Source of the DNA: Geosiphon pyriformis
Lineage: Eukaryota; Glomeromycota; Glomeromycetes; Archaeosporales; Geosiphonaceae
Reading direction: 5' to 3'
Length of the DNA stretch: 64,000 nt
NCBI GenBank assembly: GCA_016748015.1
Contig: JAAOMT010000760.1
Location: forward strand, 62,001 to 126,000
Shown here: positions 39,001 to 52,343 of the stretch, piece by piece
Layout: every line of letters starts with the position of its first letter
Position numbering within the stretch: the first letter of the stretch is position 1
Notes under the pieces: model-generated
What the model saw: only the letters and a program-made list of their open reading frames with translations
Told to the model about the DNA's origin: nothing
The model's database searches: none
Position numbers and translations under genes: made by a program

Positions 39001-39031
39001 TCATGTCGTCATTATGAGAAAACTTTTCATC
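36005..39031. other. intergenic, no gene recognised
   Basis: Three kilobases between convergent genes with slightly more mixed base composition than other gaps, but no frame with a domain, signal peptide or splice pattern. The longest frame (37048-37242, +) is Phe/Lys/Asn-rich and considered chance. Confidence 0.5.
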
Positions 39032-40174
39032 CTAGTTATCTTTATCAGCATTGCTTTTGCTGCTGTTGGTAGTTGCAGAAATATTTCGCCCACTCCCATT
39101 TGGACTTGTACGTCCATTAATTTGATTGCTATTTCCATCCACAAAACTAACTGGTGCTGCTGTTGGTCTGTTCCCAGTTGAACCTGCCAGCAATCTCCCA
39201 ATCTTACTGTACTTTTGTATTTCACTTCGGGTGAAAAAGTTAATCATATCGAGCGTTAAGCTCTTGTAATTAGCACCCCAATCTAATTTCATAAGCATTC
39301 GAGGAAAAACACTTTCCAAATATTTTTTCAAATCTTCGCAAAAATAATTAACAATGCAATAACCATTTTTGCTGAATTTTCGAAGTTTTTCATCCCCGTT
39401 AATTGCGATTGCACATTCCATGGGAGAACCATCCCGATAAAAAGTTATTGCAAGGCGGTCAATAAGTTTTCCAATCGCAGCACAAATAAGATCTTTTAAT
39501 GCATAAGCGAATTCATCTAATAATTCCCCGCCTGCTTTATGAGCAATCTCAATTTGATTTTCTGGAATGGGGATCTGAAAATATACCAATTCCTGCTGTA
39601 ATTCAGTATATGAAACTGATGGTGATGATGACGACGACGACGACGGCGTAGGTACTTCTGGAGGGGGTTGCCACAAGATTTGACCAGTGCGGTAATACTC
39701 CAAGACATAATGGAACGCATCCCCATTTCGATCAAAAAAATATTCGTTTAGGTTTTCAGGGTGAAGAAGCTCTTGATTGCGAGCTTGAAACATTGTTCCA
39801 AGGAGAGTTCCTGGGTAAGCGGTCAAAGTTGAACGATAGGTCTCATACTGTTATTGAGGTTGAAAAGTTTGTGTAAAATGCAGGAGACCATTAAAATTGG
39901 GAAAGAAAACAAAATATATTTGAAATGCAAAATTTCAAGGAACTAAAATATAGCTATTGGTTTTCGTTTTTAAATCAGGTCTATGGCCCATGTGAAATGA
40001 TTTCATTGCATCCATCCCATCAAAAGATCTCCAATTATCTACCACAAATTTTTGGGTGAACTCTTTATTAAAATATAAATACTTTGAAAAAATTATTACC
40101 TTTCTACCGCCAATATTTAACACGATACGTTCATCACGTTCCATTCTGAGTCTGTTGCTGTTAATATCGCTCAT
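39032..40174 (-). CDS. KCTD-like BTB (T1/potassium-channel tetramerisation type) protein
   Basis: Two exons, 40174-40100 and 39847-39032, give 296 aa with a 252-nt intron (donor gtaata, acceptor ataacag). The BTB_2/T1 domain covers about residues 15-85: ERIVLNIGGRKYETYRSTLT, then AYPGTLLGTMFQ and FDRNGDAFHYVLEYYRTG, all hallmarks of KCTD proteins. There is no channel domain. After a Pro/Ser-run linker comes a helical region (residues about 110-240, with KDLICAAIGKLIDRLAITFY and DWGANYKSL) and a Ser/Asn-rich disordered tail. KCTD proteins commonly oligomerise and serve as CUL3 ubiquitin-ligase adaptors; that role is inferred here. Genes of this architecture are widespread in fungi. The intron falls inside the T1 domain, between Lys25 and Tyr26. 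Confidence 0.93.
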
Positions 40175-43100
40175 GATAATTATTAAAAAAATGTGAAATA
40201 TTCTTTACGACTCTTTTAAAAGTTTTTAAAAGAATATGACGAGTTCGTTAAATATAAACACACTAAGGATTTTTGAGTTTTATTTCGGCTTCTGTTAAAT
40301 TAATACGCTTTTTATCCGGTAAAAATCAGATATTTGATTTTTAGGAGTTATGGGATATTTTGTTTTTTTTGTTTAATTACAAATGTGTATTTTTCGACAG
40401 CAAGATGATGAGGTTCTTTTCGGCCAAAGTTAAACAAAGGATTTTAAGGATAGTCGAGTGCTTATATTTTTTTGTTGTTTGATTGGAGAAATAATTAAAG
40501 AATCGAATCTGGTAAAAAGATTGAAATAAAAAAAAAGTAAAAAAGACAGTTTATGTGGTGAGGATGAAATTGAAGAAGGTTGAGTAATAAAAGGAAAAAA
40601 AGAAAGGAGGAAAAGGTTGAAAGGGAAATTTAGTCAAAAATTTAGTGTGACTAATATATAAACTTGTAAAAAAAGTGCAATTACCTATTAGCTAATTTAT
40701 TTGATACTTGGGATAAACAAAATAAAAATTTACCAACTTTTTAACATTAGTATTACCGCACATTATTAGCTTATTCAGGAATAATCACTCTCATCGTCGA
40801 ATCAAATATTGAGTTTTTTTTTTATATTGAATGTATATATATGCTAACAATAATATTTTTTATGATGCATGTATGCTAATTTTTTCCGTTTAGTAAAATA
40901 TGAGGTATGTTCCTAGTTTGATTTGAAGTATTGGTGCATATCCGGTTTTTGGATATTGCATTGTGTTTCTCTTACACACTAAATACAGATAGACATTTAC
41001 TGTTCTTATAATTATATAATTTGGGTAATAGTGAACCTTAATTTTGTGCTTCTGTGTTTCAATATTTAGAGCGAATTATGCATGTTGCTTTACTATTGGA
41101 GTAAAAGATCCGCATAGAATAATTTCATAAAGTGAGGTATTCGAAATTTGATGTTTTACAAAATAAATTATTTTTTATGACATGTATGTTTGAAATTTTT
41201 ATAGTTACACCTTTGGTTCTTTTTTTACTTTTATTATCTGATGAGTAATAATTTAATATTCCTAAAGTTTGTTAATATAACACAAAAATGAAAATTATTT
41301 TAAGTACGTGATAAGTTTCTTATTTCTTTTTGCGAGAGTATACTAAAAAGTTTCAAAAGCAGGCAAGATTGAGATTTCACTTTTCAAACTCTTGTGAAAC
41401 TTTTTTCATTTATATATATTTGCAGTGCGTGTGGTAAAGGTTATCATTGGTTACAAAAGTAATACAAAGAAAAAATTTTCACCAACGCAAGAGGGTTTTC
41501 AGTACAAAAACAATGGTAACTCAATTATTAAGTTACATTTTAAAATTCTTTGATGAGAGAAACCTTCAATGCAGGGTAACTGAACATTGCTGGACTTGTT
41601 GTATTCCAGCAAAGCTGAAACCTTTTATTTGCACTCTTCAAATTCAAATGTCCTGAATCTCGCAATACACCGAACTGCCTCCATCTTTCGACAGAGACTA
41701 TGATAACCAAGGTTTTACAGATGCAGAATGAAATCATCGCTCTGCCTATCCCATTTATTCTTGTTAAAATGGTTTCTTTTGACCTATTCACCTCGATGGA
41801 ATAGATATGGTCCCCCTCCCTCTATTCTCGTTCATATTAAGAAAAATATGGCACATTTTTCAGGTAGTCTGTTGAATAGGATTAAGAAAAAAATTGATGA
41901 AGATAAATAATATCATCATACATTACATATTTTGACTGTCTAAGACTGAAGCTTTTAAAATTCTTTGTAAGCGATACTTGGTAACATAAAGGGTGGAGAT
42001 ATGTGAATAATAATACATGAGTCGCAAATTTTTAAAATATTAGCATGATTTTCAACCATAGTTTTTGTTTTTTTTTGCATATCTGATACCAGTTAATATG
42101 TTTCAATCTTGGATATTGCAAAAAACTAAGTCATTATTATTATTATTTTTTTGTGTTAAACTTCTGAATTGGCGGTTCATTTTTAGGTTCATGTCATCAA
42201 TCATAACTTTATATATTAAAATGAAATTAGTGCAAAAATACTGCATTTTGTCAACAGTCAATGTTCAGATTAAAGTTTTTTTTTGATCTGGATTCTTTTC
42301 TCTAAAATAAGTTGTAAAAAATAACAAAATAGTTTATCTGAGTCAATAAAAACAAATATCTTTATTAAGCAAAATATATTAAATATAAATTTAAGTTAGA
42401 ATCAAAGTAATAAAAAATATTATTTGTGGTTTAAAAGTTAAGTCATTTGTTATGAAATTATTACATTTAAATGGTTAGAACTATTTTATATTTTATATAA
42501 ATTTTTTTTGGCTTTGTAAAAATTAATAGAATTAATTCTTATAGTTTAGATTTTTTGAGATTCGACAGTTTTTAAACTTTAAGTTAGCTTAATTTATCTT
42601 ATTAGTTACGATATAATGAGAAATTTTTACTATAAAAACCTTTTCATTTTGATATTGAATAATATGAAATTCTTTAGATTCCAAAAATAATAAAATATAT
42701 TATTTCTGAAAAAGGCTATTGTTAGAATCTGATTTGAAAATTTGTTTTAATATACTGCCAAATCCAAAAAAATCCTAATATTTTCAGTATACTGTAAGCT
42801 GTTAAGCTTGAAAAATTTTATTAATAGTTCAACTACTTTAAGAATTTCTTCGTTTCACATTTATTACTCTTTCCTCTTTATAAATTTGAAAATAAAAAAA
42901 GTTTTGCAACAGCAATTTGATTGCCAAGTATTAATCTAAATGGTTCGTGTTTTAATTTCTATCAGCAAGATCAAAACGTTACGCTGGTTTCCTAATCTTG
43001 GAATATTCTATATTAAAACTTTGTTCAAAATTAAATTTAAATTACCTATAAAAGGATTCAGAAGTTAAAGCATGACATGCACAAAGGAACATCATTCATT

Positions 43101-45509
43101 ATATATTAATTCTGTAATTTTCTATATTAGGATAAAATAGTGTTACGAGCCTCATAGTAAATAAAGAATCATTGGATCAAAATTGTTCCATGCACATGGT
43201 AACTGATCCCAAAATCATTATGCCACTCATTCAGAAGCTCAAAAGTTAATTAATAAAATTCTTATAATCAATTGAGCCTTCATTGTACCTTTTTTTACCA
43301 ATGAAACTTTCCCTATTGAACTATGTCGATTCTTGAGCACCCTTGGTTATACAAGTCCCAAATTATCACCATTATTAGAATGAGTTCAAATTTGACTGGT
43401 GACCACTTAATAAAGTTTATATGAATGAGAATCGGATATTCTTTTCCAGAAATCTTGGAATTTAGACAAGATTGCAATTTTTAAAGCTTGTGTAGGATTA
43501 AAAAATTTACTTATCGGAAATTGATCCTCAATTTTCAAGGCAATCTTTAATAATGAAGGGATTTAAAGTTATTAAAAATTCCGTCATTCATGTTAAAGCT
43601 TCGTCAGTGCGGAAGTTTTCTTAGCTCATGAACTCCTTTTTTTTTCTTTCCTTTTTAAGCCTCTTTGAATCCCCCATGGAGATAATTTTTCCCCAATATT
43701 ATTACAATAAATAAAAATATTAATCGTCAAAGAACCAAACAAATAATTCTCCGCAGTTGTTCACTAAAATACAATTGAATAAGATTTGAAAAGTTTTTCT
43801 CATATTTGGTACAGAGAAAAATACAAGCAGAAATGATTGATCGTGTTACAGTAATATGTATGAAATGTAACGATGAGAAAACTCATGTATTTTAAATTTA
43901 TTGATCATATGAACTTTTGATAATCGGGTGTTTAATGCAACTTTGATCTTCCCACAAATTGAACAAATGAATAAGGGTATCGATTAATCAGCTTTTTTAT
44001 TCGAGTTTTATGAGGGTTTTTACATGAACGAAATAGTCATCTTATGGCTCTTGGCAAGAAAATGGCAAAAATTTAATAAATTTATTTCATCGTTCTAATG
44101 TAAAACATGGGGTAAAAAAAATGGAAAGCACTGTCCGAGTTTCAAGCACATAAGTCTAATTGCTTTTGCCAATCTATTGTCTGTGCAAAATATTTGGAAT
44201 TTTTAGGTGCATATCGAATTTTCGCAATATGTAAACATGGCATATTAAATAAAGATACAATACATACAATTTACGAAAGTACACTCATGTATAATGAGAT
44301 TGTGCCAAAAAGCAAGAATATAATTTGTGGCACATCAACTATAAGTAGCACATTGTAATTTGTTACACAAGGTATTTACTTTGTGAATCTTCTTTAATAA
44401 AACTCACGTGTTGTTAGGTAGGAGTATCTAAAATTTTAAAAATTTTAAAAGAAGTATTTATTAAATTTTTCCTAACTAGATACAAGAAAAAAAGAAAAGA
44501 AATTGATTAATACAAAAATTATTTCTTATTCTAAATCATTATATTTATATAAATATAAATTTTTTTGATACTTTAAAAAGATTTTGTTTCTATATTTAAG
44601 AAAAAGAATTAACTACCAAATTAACAAATCAATTAGTAGCTAAATTAACGATTAGACTAAGAACTTAGTTAATAATCAAGTTATTATTAATCAGATTAAT
44701 AATAAAATTAATAATTAATTTTAAAATAAAAAGCTAAAATAGATAACATAATAAACAAAATATTAATTATAATTAAAAGTTAAATGTAAACAAAAATTTT
44801 AAATGATATTTTTTAATATTAGATTTATATGCAAAAACATTTAGTTTTTAAAATTTTTACATTTAACTTTTATAATTTTTATTATCTTTGTTTAAATTTC
44901 AGAATTTATTTAATTTTTTATAATAATTTTTATAACATATAAAAATTTTGGTGAACATATAATTTCGTATATAACCGTTTATTTCTTAATTAATCTTTTT
45001 TTTTTGTAATTTATTTTTGATATTATTGTAGTAAATGATAAATTAATTATTTCAAATGAATATAAAAATATTCGTTCAAAATTTTGAAGATTAGAAATAA
45101 TTTTTTCTATTAATTAGAAAAAAATCTTTTCTTATAAATATTGTATTTGTTTGAATATAAATTGATTGGGTTATTTAATTTAAAAAAATTCAATTTTATT
45201 AAAGAATTTTAAGAACATTGTAGTTGGTTGTTAAATATAAAAAAAACCAAGGCAAACATTTTTTTGTAAAATTAATAATTGTTTTAATTTTATAAGCAAA
45301 ATTAAAGCTTGATAATTTGTTATCACTAAAAGTTAATGCCAAAAAATATTTACACCAATAACAAGTTAATTTAATTATTAAAAATTTTTTTTTAATTAAA
45401 ACCAAATTTTAATTAATATATATATTTATATATATTTTCTTTTAATTAAAAAAAAAAATTGATTTAGATTAAAATATTTAATTAGTTAAAATCGTGTCTG
45501 GTCACATGT

Positions 45510-45590
45510 GTAAAGCGCATGAATTACTTTTAATTCAGGACATGTTATGGTCGTATTGTATAAGACGGTGATTGGGCTACACGTTAAATA
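45510..45590 (+). repeat. dispersed repeat R1, copy a
   Basis: Contains GCATGAATTAC, TAATTCAGGACATG and TATTGTATAAGACGGTGATT followed by GGGCTACACGTTAAAT. Related copies occur at 46717 (inverted), 48537, 57290 (inverted) and 59540. Confidence 0.65.
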
Positions 45591-46529
45591 TAAAAATTTT
45601 TAAATTTTCAAAATCTTCCATTTTTTTCAATAAATATTTAATAATAAGAAAAATTTTAAAAAATAATAATTTAACAAAAAACTAATTCAAAAAATTTATA
45701 ATTAGATATATTAATAAATGCCTAGATTTTTTGAATTTTTTATATTTTTTTTCAAATCAAAAAAAAATTATCTTTTAAATATTATTATTATAAATTAAAA
45801 AAAAAACATAATTGTTATATTTTGCTTAATATTATATTTATATATTCGTAATCAAATTTTATTATTTAAAAATATACTTTAATCTTAACATTTTAAGTAA
45901 TTGAATTTCAATTTATTTAATAAATTTTATTAAAAAAGCTTTGACAATCTTTAAATCTTTTTTGTTTAAATTATTAGTTAATTGTGATACGATTTAATTT
46001 AAACCAGCTTAATTGTTGATGTTTTCAAAAAAAGCAAATTAACTATTAATTAGTCAATAAAAAATTCTATTCCAATTCAAGTTTTAATAACAAAAGATGT
46101 AAAAATTATTATAAAAATTGAAATTAAAATTAATAACAAAATTATATATGTTTAATTGTTTTTAATGTAATAAACAAATTTTATGACTATTTTAATGGTA
46201 AATTATTTATTTTAAACAGCTAAAAAATATATTATAAATTGATTTTAATTTTTTTTTGATTAATTTTTTTACTATTAATTAATTAATTTATTTAATAATT
46301 GAATTGTTTTTCATATTCAATTACAATTTTGCTAAAAAAAAAAATTTTTTTCTAGTTACATATTATATTAAAAGTTTAAACTTTGTTTTAAACAACTTGA
46401 ATTTTTATGAAAATTAAATTACAAAAATTAAATAAAACAAAAGAGAATAATTTTTTGATTAATTTTTTAAGATAAAATATTTTCATTTTTATTTTATAAA
46501 GTATTTCTATAATTTTAATTATGCTTTAT

Positions 46530-46530
46530 A

Positions 46531-46598
<68 letters not shown>

Positions 46599-46624
46599 TA
46601 TTATTATTACTATTATTATTATTA
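46530..46624. repeat. (ATT)n microsatellite with ACT interruptions
   Basis: About 30 units inside the AT-rich block. Confidence 0.95.
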
Positions 46625-46716
46625 CCATATTATTTAGTATAGTTTTTATTATAAAAAGTAATTATTGATTTCATTGTTAATTTAATAACTGATCCGATTA
46701 TCAATTTTTTTATTAG

Positions 46717-46797
46717 TTTAACGAGCGAGGCCCAATCACTATCACTATCTAATACAATACAACAACCAAGTGTTTTAAATTAAATGTGATTCACGTT
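46717..46797 (-). repeat. dispersed repeat R1, copy b (inverted)
   Basis: The reverse complement reads AACGTGAATCAC, then TTGTATTGTATTAGATAG, then TGATTGGGCCTCGCTCGTTA. It aligns over about 80 bases with copy a, in the opposite orientation about 1.1 kb away. Confidence 0.6.
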
Positions 46798-48536
46798 TTT
46801 TTGATTGTTTTAATTATTAAACATATTAATTTGCTAATTAATCTTAAAAATTATAGCTTGATTGGTAATATTTTTTATTTTTGCCAATTAATATTGATTT
46901 CTCATTAGAAATAGAATTCACTTTACTGATTCTAAAAATAAAAAAATAATTTAAAAACTTTTTTTCTTTTGTATTTTTATGTTATATTCAAAACAAAGAA
47001 TAAAAAAATTACAATTTCTTTATTTTCTAAATCACTTGATAATATTTTTATTAATAAAGTGTTTTTAATTAAAAGTTTTTTCTTATTTAAAGTTTTTTTT
47101 AAATAATTAACTAAAACCAATTTTAATATAGTTATTATTATTTTGAAAAGTCTTAAAACTTTTAAAGGAAAATAACTTAATAAGTTAAACAAGTAAAGTT
47201 ATATGCAAAAATATAATAAAAATTAGCCAAAATCTAATATATTAAGCAATATAATTATGTATTAATTAGAATTAATTTTAATAAACATATTATTATTATT
47301 ATTTAAAAGAAAAAAAAATTATTGTTTAATATTAGATTTAAATTAAGCATTATAATTAATATATTTGTTATAGAATTAATATAAACATTAAAAACCAAAT
47401 AAAGCTAATGTTTTATTTTTCATAAAAAGAGAAACAAATTTTAAAAAATAAGTGATACTTTAAAAGACATCAAAAAACCATATTTAAATATTTTAAAAAA
47501 ATTGGTTATTTTAAGAAAGATTATTATAAATAATATTAAAAATACTTATAGTATGTTTAATAAGATTTTTAATATTAGATTAAAACTTGTTAATTAATAA
47601 TAAGATAATAATATTTATTTTAAGTTTAATTTATTGGTTGGTCTTTGTTTAAAAAAACAATATATAAATTATTATTTTTTTTTTATTAAAGAAAAACAAT
47701 AATTTATAAAACATTTTTATAACCAAATTAATATATATTTTTTAATTATGCTGTTATAAAATTAGTAAACTGGTTTTTTAAATTAATAGTCATATTTATT
47801 TTATTTTTCAATTTTTCAATTTTATTTAATGTTTAAAAAATACAATAATTACTTTTGTGTTTTAAAAAGTTATAAATAATACTATTATTAAAACTGATAT
47901 TTTTAAAAAAAGTTATATATAATAAGAAATATTTTATTGTTAACACTATTTTAAATATTAAAATTTAAATTACTTAACAGCTGATTGTAAAGTTTTATAT
48001 AAAAGTTTTTATTTTTTTGGTTTTTTAATTTCTTGCTGTTTCTGATTTTTGCTTAAAATTTCAGATTGCTAATTTGTTTTTGTTAATTAAGTTTATTGTT
48101 AAGCCAATTGTATTTTTAATCAGTTTAATTATATTTTTATTATTAATTTTACTAGTCATAGATTACAAAATTAAAGAAAAATTTTTTGCTTTGAATTATA
48201 GTATTGGTATTTTTGGTAAAGTTGTTATTAATTTGAATTAATTTTAAGATAGAAATAAAATACATCATAAATAATGTTTAAAATAATATGTAAACTAATA
48301 TTATTAAAAGTTTATTTTTAAATAAAAAGACTTTTACCAAAATAATAGTGCTGTAAAAGTCAAATACTCTTAATATTAAGTCTGATCCTTAAAAGACTGC
48401 TGGTTAAATAAATAGCTTAATTAGAAATAAAAATACTTTTTGTAAGTATATACATAAAATAACTGCTCAAAATAGATTTATATGTTAAATTCAGCAAAAT
48501 GTGTTTTTAACTGGTTCGAGTAGCCAGTTATATGTA

Positions 48537-48613
48537 AAAAGCACATGAATTACATCTAATTTAGAGCATTTAATGTATATTGTATTAAATAATAATTGGG
48601 CCATACTTTATTA
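48537..48613 (+). repeat. dispersed repeat R1, copy c
   Basis: Contains GCACATGAATTACATCTAAT, then ATTGTATTAAATAATAATTG and GGCCATACTTTATTA. It is clearly collinear with copy a but more AT-shifted. Confidence 0.6.
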
Positions 48614-50326
48614 AAACATAAAAAAAAATCAATTATCAATAAATAAAACAGATTTAAAATTTGAAATATATAATAATATTTTATTTTTTAATTAATTATT
48701 TTTTATATAATATTTATTTAATAAATATATATTTGAATAATAAATTATTAATATAAATTCAAATTAATAACATAATTTTAAAAGTTATTAATAATATATT
48801 TTCGTAATTAAATTAATAAATATTTAAAATATAAGTGTTAATAGACATAGTATAATTATAATATGAAACAAGCACAAAAAAAATGGTTATAATTATTTGT
48901 GTTTTCATTCAAAATTTTAATATTATAAAAATTGCAAATTAACTAAAAATAATAAAAATTTAAAGCTTTTATTTGTCTATTTTTTTAATATATATAAATT
49001 CTCGTGATTGTTTTAGCTTCTTCGCAGTCTAAAACCATGAGAAAAAAATTTATTGGTAAAATTTGAGTTTAAATGAATTAAAAGTGCAACCCAAGTTTTA
49101 ATAAATTTTGATCATTAGTTCTCTAGTTAATAAATCTCCTGATGATCTATAGGTATTGCCTTGCTTACATTAAAAAGTTTGGGCTTTTAAAAATTATGTA
49201 AAGTTTATATTTACTGAGAATTGCTTTGATCGATTCAATTATATAAAGATGATACTGTGGATGGGTTCTAAAATTGAAACATGTGGTCCCATTTATTAAT
49301 AATATTTTTTTTCAAACAATCAAACAAAAGGATTTGTATTGTTAGCAGCTTTGGAATTGAAAAAGGAAAGGGAGGTCAAAAGTTCAAAGCCTCAAACCTG
49401 TCATTATCACTTTCGGCCACCAAAAAAATTTAAAAGTTCGACCTTTCTTGCGATTTCAATGAACTAGGAATTTCTATGAAATTGTAAGATATGTCGAAAA
49501 ATAGCTACTACTTTGAGATGGGAATTTTCTATGAAAATTCCTATCTTTTATCCTTACCCCCAATTTTACGAATGATGACGGTTTTTATTTTGTAAATAAT
49601 ATAATTCCGATATATCACTTTCTTTATATGAATATTTCATTTAAATAAAAGTTGTAACTAATGATCACAAGAAACTTGCTTTTATTAAGGGGCTATTTTC
49701 AATAATTGAACAAGATCTTTGATCTTAAATTTCGATATTGAATTTTAAGAATTCTCAGCAAGGGACCCTGGTTTTCAGACGATCCAACTAATTTTTGCAT
49801 GATGCAAGGAAACGTAACTTAAAAGTAGTTCAACCTAGATATTTGATGGAAGTTTCCGAGATTTTGTTTATCAACTAAAGGAGGATATCATGTTCTCTCG
49901 TGACAATCAATTCCCTCAATTCGATATGATCGGGGTTCAGAACCGGTTTTCAAACATGAAATATTTGGAAAAATAAAACTCGAGGCTTATAAAATTGGCT
50001 TATTAATTCTTTAAAAGCAATGAAAATGTAACCAGATAATTTCTGGCCACTCGGAAGAAAAAGTCTTTTTGAGAAAACATCACAAGTCACTGCTTTTGTC
50101 ATGATCATATAGAGAGGGCTTTGAAAGTTGAAGCAGTGATCGAGTTGTGATGTTGTGAAAGCGAATTATTAGGGAGTCAGAAAGCATAATAAAATATGTC
50201 CTGCAACACATAAATAAATAATACACAATAAGCAATTTTTCCAAAAAATGGAGAAACCGGCTAAACTCTATTTGTTCACGATGAGATTGCAGTCTGAATG
50301 ACCTGTTATTATCCAACCCTGCAAAG

Positions 50327-50355
50327 CATCATCATTATCATCATCATCATCATCC
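50327..50355. repeat. (ATC)n microsatellite
   Basis: Nine near-perfect units, about 350 bases upstream of the BTB-TLDc start. Confidence 0.85.
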
Positions 50356-50642
50356 AAGCGGTGGTTCTTACAAGATTTACTTTTATAGGCTAGTACTTCC
50401 TACAAAAACTAACAAGTCAATGAATAAAATTCTTGCATTTTAGATCTTTTGTCTTACTACTTGTCACTCTCAGTGGTGTCTATGGTTACAAATATAAAGA
50501 GACCAATAGCGCTCTGAAAAAGAAATTTGAATAATTGATTAACAGCAATCATATGGAAACTCGCTTCTATTCATTAATTAATAATCTTCACTTTTAACCT
50601 CGAGCTTTTCTTTTCTCTCAATAAATACATACCCACAATACT

Positions 50643-50650
50643 TATATAAA
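50643..50650 (+). promoter_or_regulatory. TATA-like box for the BTB-TLDc gene
   Basis: TATATAAA 52-59 bases before the ATG at 50702, in mixed-composition DNA, which makes it more convincing than others in this window. Confidence 0.45.
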
Positions 50651-50701
50651 AACGTTTATTCGTAAGAATCTTTATTTTCCTATAGTATAATATATCTGAA
50701 A

Positions 50702-52244
50702 ATGACTTCAGACATATTAACACCCTGGTCAACAGACGCCACTCATTTTGACCTTTCTTTTAAAAACGTGGTCAATGAACATAATGAAAAAGATATATTT
50801 GCCGAAGGTGCAATGATTTTACGCGCAAATTCACCTTTTTTTTTGAATGATGTATATTATGGACGTGGAAATCATACAGCACAACAACAACAACTTTTTG
50901 CTCAGAGGGTATTTGAATATTTTCCCACCACTACTTTTGAAAGTATTCTCACGTAAGTTATCTTGATTTTTCAAAGTTTATAAGAGTTACAAAAAAATTT
51001 TTCACAAATTCTGTAGCTTACTAAAAACTTTTTCATATCGCTTCAATTTCATTAGTTACACATATAACGGTACGGTAGCGTTAGAAGCTAGGAACTTTGC
51101 AGAGATTTTAGACTTATTACTTGCTTCTGGAGAACTTTGCTTGCAAGATTTATCTGCACGAATTCAAACCTATCTCGTTAATGATAATACCGATTGGACT
51201 CAAACACACTTTGCCCTTGCGTATCGTACCGCTTTTCAGGATGAGGCTTTCAGGATGTTACAGGTTTATTGCACAGAGACATTTGAAAAACGACCAGAAA
51301 TCATATTCCGATCCAAGGATTTCCGTCGTTTGCAAAAGCGTATTCTTCTTCGTCTACTCAAACAAAAAAACCCCACGATCCCTCAAGTGGAAATTTGGGA
51401 ACGATTAATACATTGGGGTATATACCAATCACCAAATCTACAACATCTTGATATGGAATCATGGTCATCGACACATTGGTCCGATTTGAAACGTATTATT
51501 CGTGATTGCGTCCCATTAATTAGGTTCTATAAGATTTCCGCACATGATTTTTACGAAAAGGTGATCCCATTCGAAAAGGCTTTGCCTCGTGCCATTTTTC
51601 ATGATATCTTGCGACATTATTTGGTTCCTCCACCCCCGCCTCAATACACCGCCTTTGCACCGCCTCCACCTTACACGGGTATAGATTCGCAAATCATTAA
51701 TGCGCAACAAGTTGGATTAATTTCTAATTGGATTTCATGGTCCAAGCAATCTCCACTAGAATCTAAAACTAGATTTCGATTCAATTTATTGCTTCGTGGG
51801 TCACGTGATGGATTTTCCCCTTTAGAGTTCCATAGTAAGTGCGATTGTAAAGGCCCCACCGTGGTCATAATTAAAGTAAAAGGCACAAATCAGATAATTG
51901 GTGGCTATAATCCCGACAATTGGTTATCAGAATTCAAATTCTTCTCGACCAGTTATCACAACACTACTGAAAGTTTCATATTCTCTTTGGGAGATTCAAA
52001 GAATAAGGAACCGATATATAGTCGAATCAAGGATTCGGCGAAAGCTATTGGGCAATATTCACATCTTGGGCCGGATTTCGGTGAATCTGACCTTTCGATG
52101 CAAGGCTTTAATTATTACGATGAGAAGTTATGTTCTTGCCAACAAGATTCCTATGAACGGAGTATAATGGAAGGCAGTGTCAAAGATAGGATCTACTTTT
52201 CTGTTCTGGAATATGAAGTTTTCCAGATTGTTCGAAATGAATAA
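50702..52244 (+). CDS. BTB-BACK-TLDc domain protein (copy 1)
   Basis: Two exons, 50702-50952 and 51056-52244, give 479 aa; the intron (gtaagt ... attag) is 103 nt. The BTB/POZ fold covers about residues 12-95 (DIFAEGAMILRANSPFFLND, FESILTYTYNGTVAL). A BACK-type helical region (about 113-270) includes EIWERLIHWGI and LIRFYKIS. A Pro-rich linker (PPPPPQYTAFAPPPP, about 275-290) leads into a TLDc domain to the end: FNLLLRGSRDGFSPLEFHSK, then IGGYNPDNW, SFIFSLGDSKN and YSVLEYEVFQ-like ISFSVLEYEVFQIV ending. BTB-BACK proteins often recruit substrates to CUL3, and TLDc modules can bind the V-ATPase or act in oxidative-stress responses; either role is inferred. This architecture is strongly expanded in Glomeromycotina. 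The N-terminal BTB is divergent, with an Asp/His-rich start. Confidence 0.92.
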
Positions 52245-52308
52245 CAAGAATAATTTAATCTGAATTTAGTTTTAATCTTTCAAGGACTTTATTTTGTGCA
52301 TATTCTCC

Positions 52309-52343
52309 TTTCTTTCTTTTTTTCTTTCTTTCTTTCTTTCTTC
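52309..52343. repeat. (CTTT)n pyrimidine tract
   Basis: Tandem tetranucleotide about 65 bases after the BTB-TLDc stop, in its presumed 3' UTR. Confidence 0.85.

Larger units (their letters stand above)
44440..48960. other. extreme AT-rich block
   Basis: About 4.5 kb composed almost wholly of A and T, with only isolated islands of normal composition. Those islands (45510-45590, 46717-46797, 48537-48613) are copies of one repeat family, suggesting decayed transposon-derived DNA. Confidence 0.7.
40175..50642. other. 10 kb gene-poor region
   Basis: No supportable gene. The part to about 44.4 kb and that after 48.9 kb has mixed composition. The middle (44440-48960) is nearly A/T only, with dispersed repeat copies. 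The first 470 bases (40175-40640) flank the KCTD gene and contain a purine-rich stretch (40540-40640), i.e. pyrimidine-rich on the KCTD coding strand. Minus-strand frames at 41540-41791 and 50080-50316 show no recognisable domain. Confidence 0.5.

Noticed and set aside
39935-40099. Read-through of the KCTD first exon into an apparent 79-aa protein
   Set aside because: Splicing at gtaata to the acceptor before 39847 restores the conserved BTB sequence YETYRSTLT; the read-through is intronic.
41540-41791. 83-codon minus-strand frame and a possible 9-bp inverted repeat (GGTTATCAT at about 41439 and 41700)
   Set aside because: No recognisable domain, and the inverted repeat is too short and unsupported to call a transposon.
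48508-48525. GGTTCGAG resembling a tRNA B-box
   Set aside because: No A-box, cloverleaf or terminator at the right spacing; it belongs to repeat R1 copy c.
44440-48960. Mitochondrial-like DNA because of extreme AT content
   Set aside because: No mitochondrial gene, tRNA or rRNA features, and it carries the same repeats as the nuclear-type region at 57-60 kb.
50080-50316. 78-codon minus-strand frame with a Cys/Tyr-rich core
   Set aside because: No domain, start context or upstream exon could be supported.
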